64,000 nt of DNA from Streptomyces antioxidans (GCF_000968685.2 NZ_LAKD02000044.1:59408-123407); one strand, 5' to 3'; shown: positions 35,201 to 44,222, counted from the stretch's first letter. Translations and numbers: made by a program. Notes: generated by a model from the sequence alone, not told the origin.

Positions 35201-35952
35201 TCCCCGCGGGCCCGGGACACGAGGTCCCGGCCACCGCCCGGCTGGGCTTCGGGGTGCCCGGTTACGCCCACCCCCTGGTGGCGCCCACCGAGTGGGCCGA
35301 GCTCACCCGCCCCGGCGCGCCCCTGCACTGGGCGGTCCTCAACGTCGCCCGCGGGCCCGGCGCGCGCAGGGATCCACACTGCCTCACGGCGGCGGCCCGG
35401 CTGCGCGCCACGGGCGTACGGGTGCTGGGCCATCTCGACCTGCGGTGCGGCACCCGCCCCTTCGGCGAGGTGATCAGTGACGCCAACCACTTCCTGGACT
35501 GGTACGAGGTCGACGGCTTCTGTCTGGAGCGCTGCCCGGTGGACCGGCCGGGACTGCCGGAGGTCCGCCGTACGGTGGCCACGCTGCGCGCGCTGCTCGG
35601 CGGGGCCTATCTGGTGCTCGGCCAGGGCATCCATCCGCATGAGGGCTATATGGAGCTCGCCGATCAGCTGGTGACCTTCCGGGGCTCGTGGCCCGACTAC
35701 CGCTGGTCCCAGGTGGCCGAGTGGACCGCGGGATATCCGCCCGAACGGTTCTGCCACCAGGTGCACGGCGTTCCCCGTCGGCATCTTGAGGAAGCGCTGA
35801 GGATCGCCCGCTGGCAGGGGGCGGGCACGATCTACTTCACCGACCGTACGGCCCACCCCGAGGGGCGGACCTGCACCGATTCCCCCTGGACGGCCCTGCC
35901 CGGCTACTGGGACGAAATCGTCTCGCGACTCGGACCACGTGTCATGGAATGA
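35188..35952 (+). CDS. spherulin-4 family (GH114/GH135-like) glycosidase-related protein
   Basis: 254 residues. GFGVPGYAHPLVAPTEWAEL, VLNVARGPGARRDPH, VLGHLDLRCGTRP and FLDWYEVDGF follow the spherulin-4 TIM-barrel pattern. Characterised relatives (Sph3, Ega3) cut galactosamine-containing polymers. Where the family normally has a DGIFFDE acidic pair, this protein has DGFCLER, so catalysis may be altered. There is no signal peptide, so it would act inside the cell unless exported otherwise. It overlaps the epimerase gene. Its stop codon lies within the -35 region of the moeZ sigma-R promoter. Confidence 0.8.
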   Translation: MSHLIPAGPGHEVPATARLGFGVPGYAHPLVAPTEWAELTRPGAPLHWAVLNVARGPGARRDPHCLTAAARLRATGVRVLGHLDLRCGTRPFGEVISDANHFLDWYEVDGFCLERCPVDRPGLPEVRRTVATLRALLGGAYLVLGQGIHPHEGYMELADQLVTFRGSWPDYRWSQVAEWTAGYPPERFCHQVHGVPRRHLEEALRIARWQGAGTIYFTDRTAHPEGRTCTDSPWTALPGYWDEIVSRLGPRVME

Positions 35953-35971
35953 GATGGGGCGTGGCAGTGTT
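35946..35971 (+). promoter_or_regulatory. sigma-R promoter of moeZ
   Basis: GGAAT (35946-35950), exactly 18 bp, then GTT (35969-35971): an exact match to the sigma-R consensus GGAAT-N18-GTT. The predicted transcription start is about 60 bp before the moeZ GTG. From memory, the S. coelicolor orthologue (SCO5178, moeB) is a listed sigma-R target. Confidence 0.8.
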
Positions 35972-36037
35972 ACGAGAAGAAAACCACCCCGCTCACGCGG
36001 GGGTGAACCGTCTGCTCCCTCCCCTTACGGAGTCCCC

Positions 36038-37216
36038 GTGTCGCTGCCACCCCTGGTCGAGCCGGCTGCCGAGCTCACCGTCGACGAGGTCCGCAGGTAC
36101 TCGCGCCATCTGATCATCCCCGATGTCGGGATGGACGGGCAGAAGCGGCTGAAGAACGCCAAGGTGCTCTGTGTGGGCGCGGGCGGCCTCGGCTCCCCTG
36201 CCCTGATGTACCTCGCCGCGGCCGGCGTGGGCACCCTCGGCATCGTGGAGTTCGACGAGGTCGACGAGTCCAACCTGCAGCGCCAGATCATTCACAGCCA
36301 GGCGGACATCGGCCGGCCCAAGGCGGAGTCCGCCCGTGACAGCGTCCTCGGCATCAACCCGTATGTGAACGTCGTGCTGCACGAGGGCCGTCTCGAGGCG
36401 GACAACGTGATGGAGATCTTCTCCCAGTACGACCTGATCGTGGACGGCACCGACAACTTCGCCACCCGCTATCTCGTCAACGACGCGTGCGTGCTGCTGA
36501 ACAAGCCGTACGTATGGGGTTCGATCTACCGCTTCGACGGCCAGGCGTCGGTCTTCTGGTCCGAGCACGGCCCCTGCTACCGCTGCCTGTACCCCGAGCC
36601 CCCGCCGCCCGGCATGGTCCCGTCCTGCGCCGAGGGCGGCGTGCTGGGCGTGCTGTGCGCCTCCATCGGCTCCATCCAGGTCACCGAGGCCATCAAGGTG
36701 CTCACCGGCGCCGGGGACCCGCTGGTCGGCCGTCTGATGATTTACGACGCCCTGGAGATGACCTACCGCCAGGTCAAGGTCCGCAAGGACCCGGACTGCG
36801 CGGTCTGCGGCCCGAACCCGACCGTCACCGAGCTGATCGACTACGAGGCGTTCTGCGGTGTGGTGTCGGACGAGGCCCAGGAGGCGGCGGCCGGTGCGAC
36901 GATCACTCCCAAGCAGCTCAAGGAGTGGATCGACGACGGCGAGAGCATCGACATCATCGATGTCCGCGAGCCCAACGAGTACGAGATCGTCTCGATCCCC
37001 GGCGCCCGGCTGATCCCGAAGAACGAGTTCCTGATGGGCGGCGCCCTCCAGGACCTTCCGCAGGACAAGAAGATCGTCTTGCATTGCAAGACGGGTGTCC
37101 GGTCGGCGGAAGTCCTGGCCGTCCTGAAGTCCGCGGGCTTCTCCGACGCCGTCCACGTGGGCGGCGGCGTGATCGGCTGGGTCAACCAGATCGAGCCCGA
37201 CAAGCCGGTCTACTGA
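36038..37216 (+). CDS. moeZ: MoeZ/MoeB: adenylyltransferase-sulfurtransferase with rhodanese domain
   Basis: 392 residues from a GTG with GGAG upstream. The E1-like part has VLCVGAGGLGSPALMYLAAA (ATP loop), NLQRQIIHSQADIG (Arg-finger region), DGTDNFATRYLVND and zinc cysteines CYRC and CAVC. The C-terminal rhodanese domain ends in LHCKTGVRS with active Cys350. It activates and thiolates C-terminal Gly-Gly of sulfur-carrier proteins (MoaD, ThiS, CysO), feeding molybdopterin, thiamin, cysteine and thiosugar pathways. Its sigma-R promoter ties it to thiol stress. Confidence 0.95.
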   Translation: MSLPPLVEPAAELTVDEVRRYSRHLIIPDVGMDGQKRLKNAKVLCVGAGGLGSPALMYLAAAGVGTLGIVEFDEVDESNLQRQIIHSQADIGRPKAESARDSVLGINPYVNVVLHEGRLEADNVMEIFSQYDLIVDGTDNFATRYLVNDACVLLNKPYVWGSIYRFDGQASVFWSEHGPCYRCLYPEPPPPGMVPSCAEGGVLGVLCASIGSIQVTEAIKVLTGAGDPLVGRLMIYDALEMTYRQVKVRKDPDCAVCGPNPTVTELIDYEAFCGVVSDEAQEAAAGATITPKQLKEWIDDGESIDIIDVREPNEYEIVSIPGARLIPKNEFLMGGALQDLPQDKKIVLHCKTGVRSAEVLAVLKSAGFSDAVHVGGGVIGWVNQIEPDKPVY

Positions 37217-37240
37217 TCCCCGGTACCCACCGCCCGTGAG

Positions 37241-37276
37241 GGGGCCGGACCGCCGCGCCGACGGCGATCCGGCCCC
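37241..37276 (+). terminator. hairpin terminator after moeZ
   Basis: GGGGCCGGA (37241-37249) pairs with TCCGGCCCC (37268-37276) around an 18-nt loop that can itself fold. Three CCTTACGG octamers follow at 37275, 37296 and 37327. Confidence 0.6.
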
Positions 37277-37348
37277 TTACGGTTGTCGTCGGCCTCCTTA
37301 CGGCTGCCGCGGGAGCGTCCGGCCCTCCTTACGGCTGCCACGAGGGCG

Positions 37349-38953
37349 TCAGCGGCACGTCGTGCCGCCCGCGGGCACCTTCCCGTCCAGCAGATAGGCG
37401 TTCACGGTCTTCGTCATACAGGCGTTGCCGCTGTTGTACGCGCCATGGCCCTGCCCCTCGTAGGTGACCTCGACGCCCACGCCCTTGCCCAGCTCCTGGA
37501 CCATCTTCCGGGCCCCCTCGTACGGGGTGGCCGGGTCCCCGGTGTTGCCGACCACCAGGATCGGCGCCGAGCCCTCGGCGCTGACGTCCGGGCCGTCCGT
37601 GGTGCCGTCCACCGGCCAGCCGGTGCAGCCGAGCATGCCCCAGGCCAGATACTCGCCGAAGACCGGGGACGCCTTGCGGAAGCGCGGCAGCTGCGCCTTC
37701 ACATCGGTCACCGTGTAACGCTGCCTGTCGTCCACGCAGTTGATGGCCGCGTTGGCGGCGCTGACGTTGCTGTAGTGGCCGTTCTCATCGCGGCCGGACA
37801 TCGAATCGGCCATCGCGAGCAGCATGTTGCCCTCCTCGAGCCGCATCGCCTCCTGCAGCCCGAGCGTCAGGTACTTCCAGCTCCCCTTGTCGTAGAGCGC
37901 GGCGGCGATACCGCTCAGCGCCCCGTCCTGGGTGAGCTTGCGGCCGCTCTGGGTGGACAGCGGCTTCTTGTCGAGCTTCTTCAGCAAGGCCACGATCCGG
38001 TCGGCGCCCGCCGCCGGGTCGCCGCCGGTCGGGCAGGCCGTGCCCTTCTTGGCGCAGTCCTTGAGGTAGTTGTCGAGCGCGAGCTGGAACCCCTTCGCCT
38101 GGCCGTAGGAGCCCTGCTCGGGGTCCTCTGTGGGGTCGACCACGGCGTCCAGGACCGCGCGTCCCACCCGCTTCGGGAACAGGTGGGCGTAGACGCCGCC
38201 GAGTTCGGTGCCGTAGGAGATGCCGAAGTACGACAGCTTGTCGTCGCCCAGCACTTGCCGCATGAGGTCCATGTCCCGGGCGGCGCTCACGGTGTCCACA
38301 TGGCCGAGCACCTTGCCGGAACGCTCCTCGCAGCCCTTCATGAACGCCTTGGAGTCCGCCAACGCTGCCTTGACCTCGGCGTCGTCGTCCGGCGTGCTGT
38401 CCACGGTGTCCGAGGCGTCGATCTCCTCGTCGCTCTGGCACCGCACCCCGGCGCTCTCGCCGACCCCGCGCGGATCGAAGCTCACCAGGTCATAGCGCGA
38501 GCGCAGGGTGTCGTACGCGGTGGCGAAACCGGGGAGCGAGGAGACCCCGGACCCACCGGGTCCGCCGAAGTTGAACACCAGGGAGCCGATGCGCTTGCCC
38601 GAGCCGGTGGCCTTGGCGCGGATCATGGCCAGATCGATCGTTTCGCCGCTGGGCTTCGCGTAGTCAAGCGGCGCCTTGAGCGTGGCGCATTCCCACCCGC
38701 TCCCCGGCTTCTCACCGGTGCCCTGCAGCACGCTCGGGGCAGGGCAGGACGACCAGTCGAGCTTCTGGCCGGTGAGCGAGCCCGGCAGCCCGGAATCCGA
38801 AGGCGCGGCCGCGGCCGGCGCCGAGGGCTCGGACGACGCCTTGCCCTGCTCATTCCCCCCGTCGCCGTCACAGCCCGCGGCGGCGAGAAGGGCGACCACG
38901 GCGGTCATGGAGACCAGCGCCCTGGTCCGTATGGTGCGTGGGGAACTCGGCAT
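37349..38953 (-). CDS. secreted lipoprotein peptidase, tripeptidyl-aminopeptidase (TAP/SlpD-like)
   Basis: 534 residues. The signal peptide ends in LLAAAGC with lipidated Cys28. The alpha/beta hydrolase core has FNFGGPGGSG (oxyanion), GISYGTELGG (nucleophile Ser), GNTGDPATPYE (acid) and EGQGHGAYNSG (His), plus a C-terminal TAP-like domain with paired cysteines. Related streptomycete enzymes (Tap, SlpD, SlpE) remove N-terminal tripeptides from extracellular proteins. It lies 22 bp after a close paralogue, so the two form an operon and probably arose by tandem duplication. Confidence 0.88.
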   Translation of the reverse strand: MPSSPRTIRTRALVSMTAVVALLAAAGCDGDGGNEQGKASSEPSAPAAAAPSDSGLPGSLTGQKLDWSSCPAPSVLQGTGEKPGSGWECATLKAPLDYAKPSGETIDLAMIRAKATGSGKRIGSLVFNFGGPGGSGVSSLPGFATAYDTLRSRYDLVSFDPRGVGESAGVRCQSDEEIDASDTVDSTPDDDAEVKAALADSKAFMKGCEERSGKVLGHVDTVSAARDMDLMRQVLGDDKLSYFGISYGTELGGVYAHLFPKRVGRAVLDAVVDPTEDPEQGSYGQAKGFQLALDNYLKDCAKKGTACPTGGDPAAGADRIVALLKKLDKKPLSTQSGRKLTQDGALSGIAAALYDKGSWKYLTLGLQEAMRLEEGNMLLAMADSMSGRDENGHYSNVSAANAAINCVDDRQRYTVTDVKAQLPRFRKASPVFGEYLAWGMLGCTGWPVDGTTDGPDVSAEGSAPILVVGNTGDPATPYEGARKMVQELGKGVGVEVTYEGQGHGAYNSGNACMTKTVNAYLLDGKVPAGGTTCR

Positions 38954-38975
38954 ATCCGGAGATCCTATGTCGGCT

Positions 38976-40484
38976 CTAGGCGCAGACCTTGCCCTTCGGA
39001 GGCACCGTGCCCTTGAGCAGATAGGCGTTGACCGTCTTTCGGACACAGGCGTTGCCGCTGTCGTACGCCCCATGGCCCTCGCCCTTGTAGGTGAGCTGGA
39101 CGCCGACCCCGGGGCCCAGCTCCTTCGCCATCCGCGCGGCGCCCTCGTACGGGGTGGCCGGGTCACCGGTGTTGCCGACGACCAGGATCGGCGCGGCCCC
39201 CTTGGCGCTCACGTCGGGCGTGCTCCAGGCGCCGTGGACCGGCCAGTCGGTGCACTGGGTCAGGCCCCACGCCATCATGTCGCCGAAGACGGGGGAGACC
39301 TTACGGAAGGCGGGCACCTTCCGCTCGATGTCCGGGACCGTATAGCGCTGCTTGAAGTCGGCGCAGGTGATGGCGGACAGAGAGGACTGGAGGGTGCTGT
39401 ACCGGCCGTCCGGGCCGCGACCGTTCATGGCGTCCCCCAGGGCCAGCAGGATCCTGCCGTCGCCCTGCTGGGCGCCCGCGATCCCCTGGGTGAGGTACTG
39501 CCAGTACTCCCGCGAGTACAGGGACTGCGCGATGCCGCCGTCGGCCAGGGACTCGGTCAGCTTCCGGCCGCCGTAGCCGCGCACCGGACGGCCGTCGAGC
39601 CGCTTCAGCAGCGTGCGGATCCGGCTCTGGGTGGGGCAGCTGGAGGCGCTGTCCCTGGGGCACGCCTTCAGATAGTCGTCGAGGGCGCGCTGGAACCCCT
39701 TGGCCTGGCCGAGCGCGCCCTGTTCCGGCGTCTGCATGGGGTCCACCACCCCGTCGAAGAGGGCGCGCCCCACGTTCTTCGGGTACAGATGGGCGTAGAC
39801 GCCGCCGAGTTCGGTGCCGTAGGAGACCCCGAAGTAGTGCATCTTCCTGTCGCCGAGGACGCGCCGCATCAGGTCCATGTCCCGGGCGGCGTTGGTGGTG
39901 CCGACGTACGGCAGGATCGTGCCGGAGTTCTTCTCGCATCCGGCGGCGAAGGTCTTGACCCGGCGGACCAGGCCCTTCACCTCGGCGTTGTCGTTCGGGG
40001 TGGAGTCGGCGGCGTAGTAGGCGTCGAGCTGCCGGTCCGAGAGGCAGCGCACCCCGCTGCTGCGGCCGACCCCGCGCGGATCGAAGCTGACCAGGTCGTA
40101 GCGGGTGCGCAGTTGCTTGTAGCTGCCCGCGAGCGCCGGGAGGGTGGCCACGCCCGAACCGCCGGGCCCGCCGAAGTTGAAGATCAGCGAGCCGATCCGG
40201 TGCCGCCGGTCGGTGGCCTTGGCGCGGATCATGGCGATGCCGATGGTCTTGCCGCGCGGTTTGCGGTAGTCCAGTGGCACATGGAGCGTCGCGCACTCCC
40301 ACTCCCCGCCCGGGGCCTTGGTGGCGGCCGCGTCCTGGCTCGAGGAGGGGGCGGGGCAACTGGACCAGTCCAGCTTCTGGTGGGCCGAGGTGTCCGGCCG
40401 TCCGCCGCCGCCACCGCATCCGGCGGCCAGGGCGGTCAGCAGCAGGGCGGCGGACAGCGCACCGAGGCGCAGAGGTCGGGACAC
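38976..40484 (-). CDS. secreted lipoprotein peptidase, tripeptidyl-aminopeptidase (TAP/SlpD-like), paralogue
   Basis: 502 residues from a GTG with GGGAGAGCC upstream. The lipobox is LAAGC with Cys23. The catalytic blocks mirror the downstream paralogue: FNFGGPGGSG, GVSYGTELGG, GNTGDPATPYE and EGHGAYDSG, as does QKLDWSSCPAP near the mature N-terminus. The shared organisation and spacing mark a tandem duplication with considerable divergence between. It should be anchored outside the membrane and act on peptides. It is transcribed first in the pair, behind a terminator. Confidence 0.88.
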   Translation of the reverse strand: MSRPLRLGALSAALLLTALAAGCGGGGGRPDTSAHQKLDWSSCPAPSSSQDAAATKAPGGEWECATLHVPLDYRKPRGKTIGIAMIRAKATDRRHRIGSLIFNFGGPGGSGVATLPALAGSYKQLRTRYDLVSFDPRGVGRSSGVRCLSDRQLDAYYAADSTPNDNAEVKGLVRRVKTFAAGCEKNSGTILPYVGTTNAARDMDLMRRVLGDRKMHYFGVSYGTELGGVYAHLYPKNVGRALFDGVVDPMQTPEQGALGQAKGFQRALDDYLKACPRDSASSCPTQSRIRTLLKRLDGRPVRGYGGRKLTESLADGGIAQSLYSREYWQYLTQGIAGAQQGDGRILLALGDAMNGRGPDGRYSTLQSSLSAITCADFKQRYTVPDIERKVPAFRKVSPVFGDMMAWGLTQCTDWPVHGAWSTPDVSAKGAAPILVVGNTGDPATPYEGAARMAKELGPGVGVQLTYKGEGHGAYDSGNACVRKTVNAYLLKGTVPPKGKVCA

Positions 40485-40588
40485 GGCGGCTCTCCCGTGG
40501 GTGGGGGTACCGCCATCGTGCGGTCCGTGGCCGCCGCACGCGCGCACAGCGGGGGCGTACGGGTGAGGGGAGCGGCGGGTGCCCGGTG

Positions 40589-40610
40589 CCCTCTGGAGCC
40601 CTCCAGAGGG
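40589..40610 (-). terminator. hairpin terminator of the LPG_synthase_TM gene
   Basis: CCCTCTGGA (40589-40597) pairs with TCCAGAGGG (40602-40610), 4-nt loop. A second GGAGGGCTCC stretch follows. It lies beyond the stop at 40696 of the leftward membrane-protein gene. Confidence 0.6.
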
Positions 40611-40695
40611 GCCTCGGGAGGGCTCCGGAGGGGCCTCTACGGGTGCTGCACGCCGCTTTCGCGGGGTGACGGGTGACGTGGGTGGGGGCGAGCCC

Positions 40696-43467
40696 CTACA
40701 GCGCCTCCTTGCGGGTGAGGTGGGTGAAGGCCACCCAGCCGGGCAGCACCGGCAGCCAGAAGACCATCAGCCGGAAGAGCAGCACCGCGGGCGCCGCCGT
40801 CTCGTACGGCAGTCCGGCGAAGGTCAGACCCGCGATCAGGGCGGCCTCGACCGCGCCCACACCTCCGGGGGTGGGCGCCGCCGACCCCAGGGCGTTGCCC
40901 GCGAGGAAGACGACGGCGATGCTCGCGTAGCTCAGCTCACCGCCGAACGCCCGGATCGCGGAGTCGAGGCACATCACGTTCGCGACCGTCAGCAGCAGGG
41001 TGCCGCCGATCCCGGCGAGCAGCTTCCTGGGCCGCTGGAGCACGTCCAGCATGCGCGGGACGACGCCCGCGAACAGCGACCGCACCCGGGTGGAGACGAA
41101 CTTCCGCAGCACGGGAATGGCGGTCACCACCAGCACCAGTACGGCGGCCGTCAGCAGCCCGGCGATCACCGTCCGGGACGGCGAGAGCGCCGGGGTGCGC
41201 TCGGTGCCCGTGATGTAGCCGAAGGTCAGCAGCAGCACGATATGGCTGGCGAGGCCGAACAGCTGGGAGGCGCCCACACTGGCCACCGCGAGCCCTGGCC
41301 GCACCCCCGCGCGCTGGAGGAACCGGGTGTTGAGGGCGACCCCGCCGACCGCAGCGGGCGCCACCAGCTTCACGAACGAGGCGGCCACCTGCGCCAGCAC
41401 CGTCCGCCCGAGGGGCACCTTCTCCGGTACGAAGCCGAGCAGGCTCAGCGCCGCGGCCAGATAGGTGAGCGCGGAGAAGACGACCGCGAAGATGACCCAG
41501 ATCCAGTTGGCCTCGCCCACCATGGCGCCCAGCTTGAGATGGGTGAACTGGGACAGCAGGAAGTACGCGGCGAAGGCCCCCGCGCAGAAGCTGACCAGGG
41601 TGCGCGGCTTGATGCGCTCCAGCCGCTCGGGCTCTATCGGCGCCTGCGGCCTCACCAGCAGCACCTGCTGGCGGATCTGGGAGAGCAGGTCCTCCTCGCG
41701 GGCGTCCTCCAGGGCCTCCTCGATGGCGCGCTTCTCCGCCTGCTTCTCGGCCTTGGCCGTCTTACGGTCACCGGCCGCCACCTCCGGGCCCCCGGTGGCC
41801 TCCTGGGCCTGACTCGCCTCGGTCTCCCGGGCCTCCTTGGCCTCCTTGGCGGCGTGGGACGCCTCCAGGACGGCCTCCCGGTGGCGCTGGGCGCGCTCGC
41901 GCGCGAGCTGGCGCAGGGTCGCGCGGGTGCCCCGGCCGAGCGCCAGGGGCTGCAGCAGCGGAAGGCTGTCGGCGATCGCGTCCGGACCGAGGACGTCCAC
42001 GGCGGCGGCCACGGAGCGCTCGGCGCCCACCCGCAGGCCCAGGGTGGTCAGCAGCTGTGCGATGTCCATCCGCAGCACCACGTCACCGGCCGCGATCTCA
42101 CCGCCGCGCAGATCGGTGAGGAACACCGTGCCGTTGCGGTCGACCAGCAGGGCGTCGCTGTCCAGCCGCCGGTGGGCGATCCGCCGCGACTGGAGCGCCT
42201 GGACCTGGTGCCAGGCCCCGGCCAGCAGTTCGTCGGTGACCGCCTCGTCCGGCAGAGCGTGCAGCGGGCGCCCGCCGACGTGCTCGTAGACGAGCATCAC
42301 GGCGTCCGGGCCGAGCTCGGAGGTGGCGATCAGCTTGGGCGCGTTGGCCCCGGCGGCGATGGCCGCGTAGGCGAGCAGCGCCTCCTGCTCCAGGGCCTGG
42401 CGCAGCGTCTGGAGGCTGCGGGGCGGGGTGATCGTCCGCAGGGTCAGCCGCTGCCAGACGCCGTAGAAGAAGCCCTGCGCCTGCTGTTCCCGGTCGACGA
42501 CCGTGACGTCCAGGGGCGGGCCGTCCTCCAGGGTGACCAGATAGCGGCGGCCCCGGTCGCCGTGGCCGCCGTGCTCGTCCTCGGGCTCCTCTGCGCGCAG
42601 GGCGCTGACCGGATTGAAGCCGACCCGGCGCAGCCCGGCGAGCAGGTGCTGGCCGGTGGGGCGCACATTGGGGGAGCCGACCGCGTAGAGCGTGCCGTAG
42701 GCGACCGCCCAGCCGATGAGCACCGTAAGGATGATCGAGAAGGGTGTGGTGTAGCCGCCCACGAGCACCGCGAAGGCGTCGAGCAGCAGCACGCACCACA
42801 TGGCCACCCGCCAGCGCGGGCGCCGGGCCATGCCGACGGCCGTCATATAGGCGATGACGGGGGCGAGGTAGCCGTGCACGGGGTCGCTGAAGGCGCCGCC
42901 GGGGGCGGGCTGGGTAAGGGCCTCGCGGAGCGAGCCGGGGGCGCCTCTGGCGACCCAGAGGTCCATGGCGAGGGACACCCCGTGGGCCAGCACCGCGGCC
43001 AGCACGCCGTCGGCGATCCGCAGTCCGTCCCGTTTGATCAGCCGCTCGAAGGCGAAGGCCACCGGCAGGACGAGGACGGCCACTCCGGCCGTGAGGCCCG
43101 CGAAGTCGATCAGTAGCGGGGGCGCCTGGTTGGCGCCGTGCCCGATGTCCTTCTCCAGACCCGCGGTGGTGCCGTGGGCGAAGGCCGCGATGGCGAGCAC
43201 GAGGGCCATGCCGAGGATCCCGAGCAGCATCCGCAGCAGATCGGCGGGGCGGTGCACACGGGCGGGCAGCAACGGCTCGTCGCCGGAGACCCGGTCCACA
43301 TGGTCCTCCGGTCCGTCCGGGCCGCAGTCATCCCCCTCGCCCGGAGCCTCTGCCTCTGGCCGACCGGGCGGTGTCGTGGAGTGCGGCAACGCCTCCGGGG
43401 CGCGGGCCTCCTCCTCCGGAGGCTGCGCACCCTGGTGCTTCGCCGTCTCTTCTTGATCTCGTATCAC
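40696..43467 (-). CDS. large membrane protein: kinase-like domain fused to LPG_synthase_TM (flippase-like)
   Basis: 923 residues from a GTG. Residues 1-60 are disordered, 75-260 hold several helices (LLRMLLGILGMALVLAIAAF onward), 260-520 resemble a degenerate protein-kinase-like fold (DAVMLVYEHVGGRPL, HRRLDSDALLVDR, VFLTDLRGGE), a Lys/Glu coiled coil follows, and 610-923 are the PF03706 module with the PTPGGVGAVEAALIAGL signature. PF03706 occurs in lysyl-phosphatidylglycerol synthase and glycolipid flippases; without an aminoacyl-transfer domain, a lipid- or glycan-linked transport role is more likely. Substrate unknown. Confidence 0.85.
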   Translation of the reverse strand: MIRDQEETAKHQGAQPPEEEARAPEALPHSTTPPGRPEAEAPGEGDDCGPDGPEDHVDRVSGDEPLLPARVHRPADLLRMLLGILGMALVLAIAAFAHGTTAGLEKDIGHGANQAPPLLIDFAGLTAGVAVLVLPVAFAFERLIKRDGLRIADGVLAAVLAHGVSLAMDLWVARGAPGSLREALTQPAPGGAFSDPVHGYLAPVIAYMTAVGMARRPRWRVAMWCVLLLDAFAVLVGGYTTPFSIILTVLIGWAVAYGTLYAVGSPNVRPTGQHLLAGLRRVGFNPVSALRAEEPEDEHGGHGDRGRRYLVTLEDGPPLDVTVVDREQQAQGFFYGVWQRLTLRTITPPRSLQTLRQALEQEALLAYAAIAAGANAPKLIATSELGPDAVMLVYEHVGGRPLHALPDEAVTDELLAGAWHQVQALQSRRIAHRRLDSDALLVDRNGTVFLTDLRGGEIAAGDVVLRMDIAQLLTTLGLRVGAERSVAAAVDVLGPDAIADSLPLLQPLALGRGTRATLRQLARERAQRHREAVLEASHAAKEAKEARETEASQAQEATGGPEVAAGDRKTAKAEKQAEKRAIEEALEDAREEDLLSQIRQQVLLVRPQAPIEPERLERIKPRTLVSFCAGAFAAYFLLSQFTHLKLGAMVGEANWIWVIFAVVFSALTYLAAALSLLGFVPEKVPLGRTVLAQVAASFVKLVAPAAVGGVALNTRFLQRAGVRPGLAVASVGASQLFGLASHIVLLLTFGYITGTERTPALSPSRTVIAGLLTAAVLVLVVTAIPVLRKFVSTRVRSLFAGVVPRMLDVLQRPRKLLAGIGGTLLLTVANVMCLDSAIRAFGGELSYASIAVVFLAGNALGSAAPTPGGVGAVEAALIAGLTFAGLPYETAAPAVLLFRLMVFWLPVLPGWVAFTHLTRKEAL

Positions 43468-43758
43468 CAGTCACCGCCCGGAAGATGGTGGCATGCCCGG
43501 GCTGCGGAGGGGGGCATCAGGGTGCATTTCGGGGATGTGGACCCCGAATGGTACGCCCCGCTCAGGATTCCCGCGCAATGCGTGATCGAACCGCGATCCG
43601 GCCCGGAACGGGCCTGTGGCCACCCCGCGCGGGGCGTGCGGTGGGGCGCTCTGCGGCGCGTGCGGGGACGCGCTCTGCGGGGCGTGCGGAGGGGCGTGCG
43701 GCGCGGCTGTGTGCGTGTGGCGCGGCTGTCGTCGGGGCTGTCGGAGGGGTGCGGCAGG

Positions 43759-44157
43759 ATGGGGCGGATGAGCCGGGAGAGCAGGGAGAGCAGGGAGCCG
43801 GAGGGCGGGGACGGCATCGAGGAGCTGCCCGAGTACGCCGAGCGGGTGCTGGAGGTGGCCGAGCTGATCCCCTCCGGCCGCGTGATGACCTATGGGGACG
43901 TCGCCGAATGGCTGGAGGAGGGCGGCCCGCGCCAGGTGGGGCGGGTGATGGCGCTCTACGGGGGCGCCGTGCCGTGGTGGCGGGTGGTGCGCGCGGACGG
44001 TGTGCTGCTGCCCGGCCACGAGCTGCGCGCCCTTGACCACTATCGGGAGGAGGGCACCCCGCTGCGCGAGGCGGCGCGCTCGGCCGAGGGCCATGTGCCG
44101 CGGATCGACATGGCCAGGGCGCGGTGGGACGGGGGCGGGCAGGACCACGGCCGGTAG
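43759..44157 (+). CDS. alkyltransferase-like (ATL) protein, MGMT family
   Basis: 132 residues from an ATG with GGAGGGG upstream (a second ATG lies at 43768). RVMTYGDVAEWLEEGGPRQV then GRVMALYGG is the helix-turn-helix of O6-alkylguanine transferases. The active-site PCHR is PWWR here (residues 72-75), so the alkyl-accepting Cys is absent; this is the ATL class, which binds O6-alkylguanine and hands it to nucleotide excision repair. Position just before adnAB matches Rv3204 in M. tuberculosis (from memory). Confidence 0.85.
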   Translation: MGRMSRESRESREPEGGDGIEELPEYAERVLEVAELIPSGRVMTYGDVAEWLEEGGPRQVGRVMALYGGAVPWWRVVRADGVLLPGHELRALDHYREEGTPLREAARSAEGHVPRIDMARARWDGGGQDHGR

Positions 44158-44222
44158 CGGGGCTGCTTCCGGCGGCGCCGCGGGCCGGGGGCGGCCGTCC
44201 CCGGGGACGGCGGACGCGCGCT

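Noticed and set aside
37349..40484. Interpretation of the two TAP peptidase genes as one gene with a frameshift
   Set aside because: Each has its own start, lipobox signal peptide, full catalytic triad and stop, separated by 22 bp.
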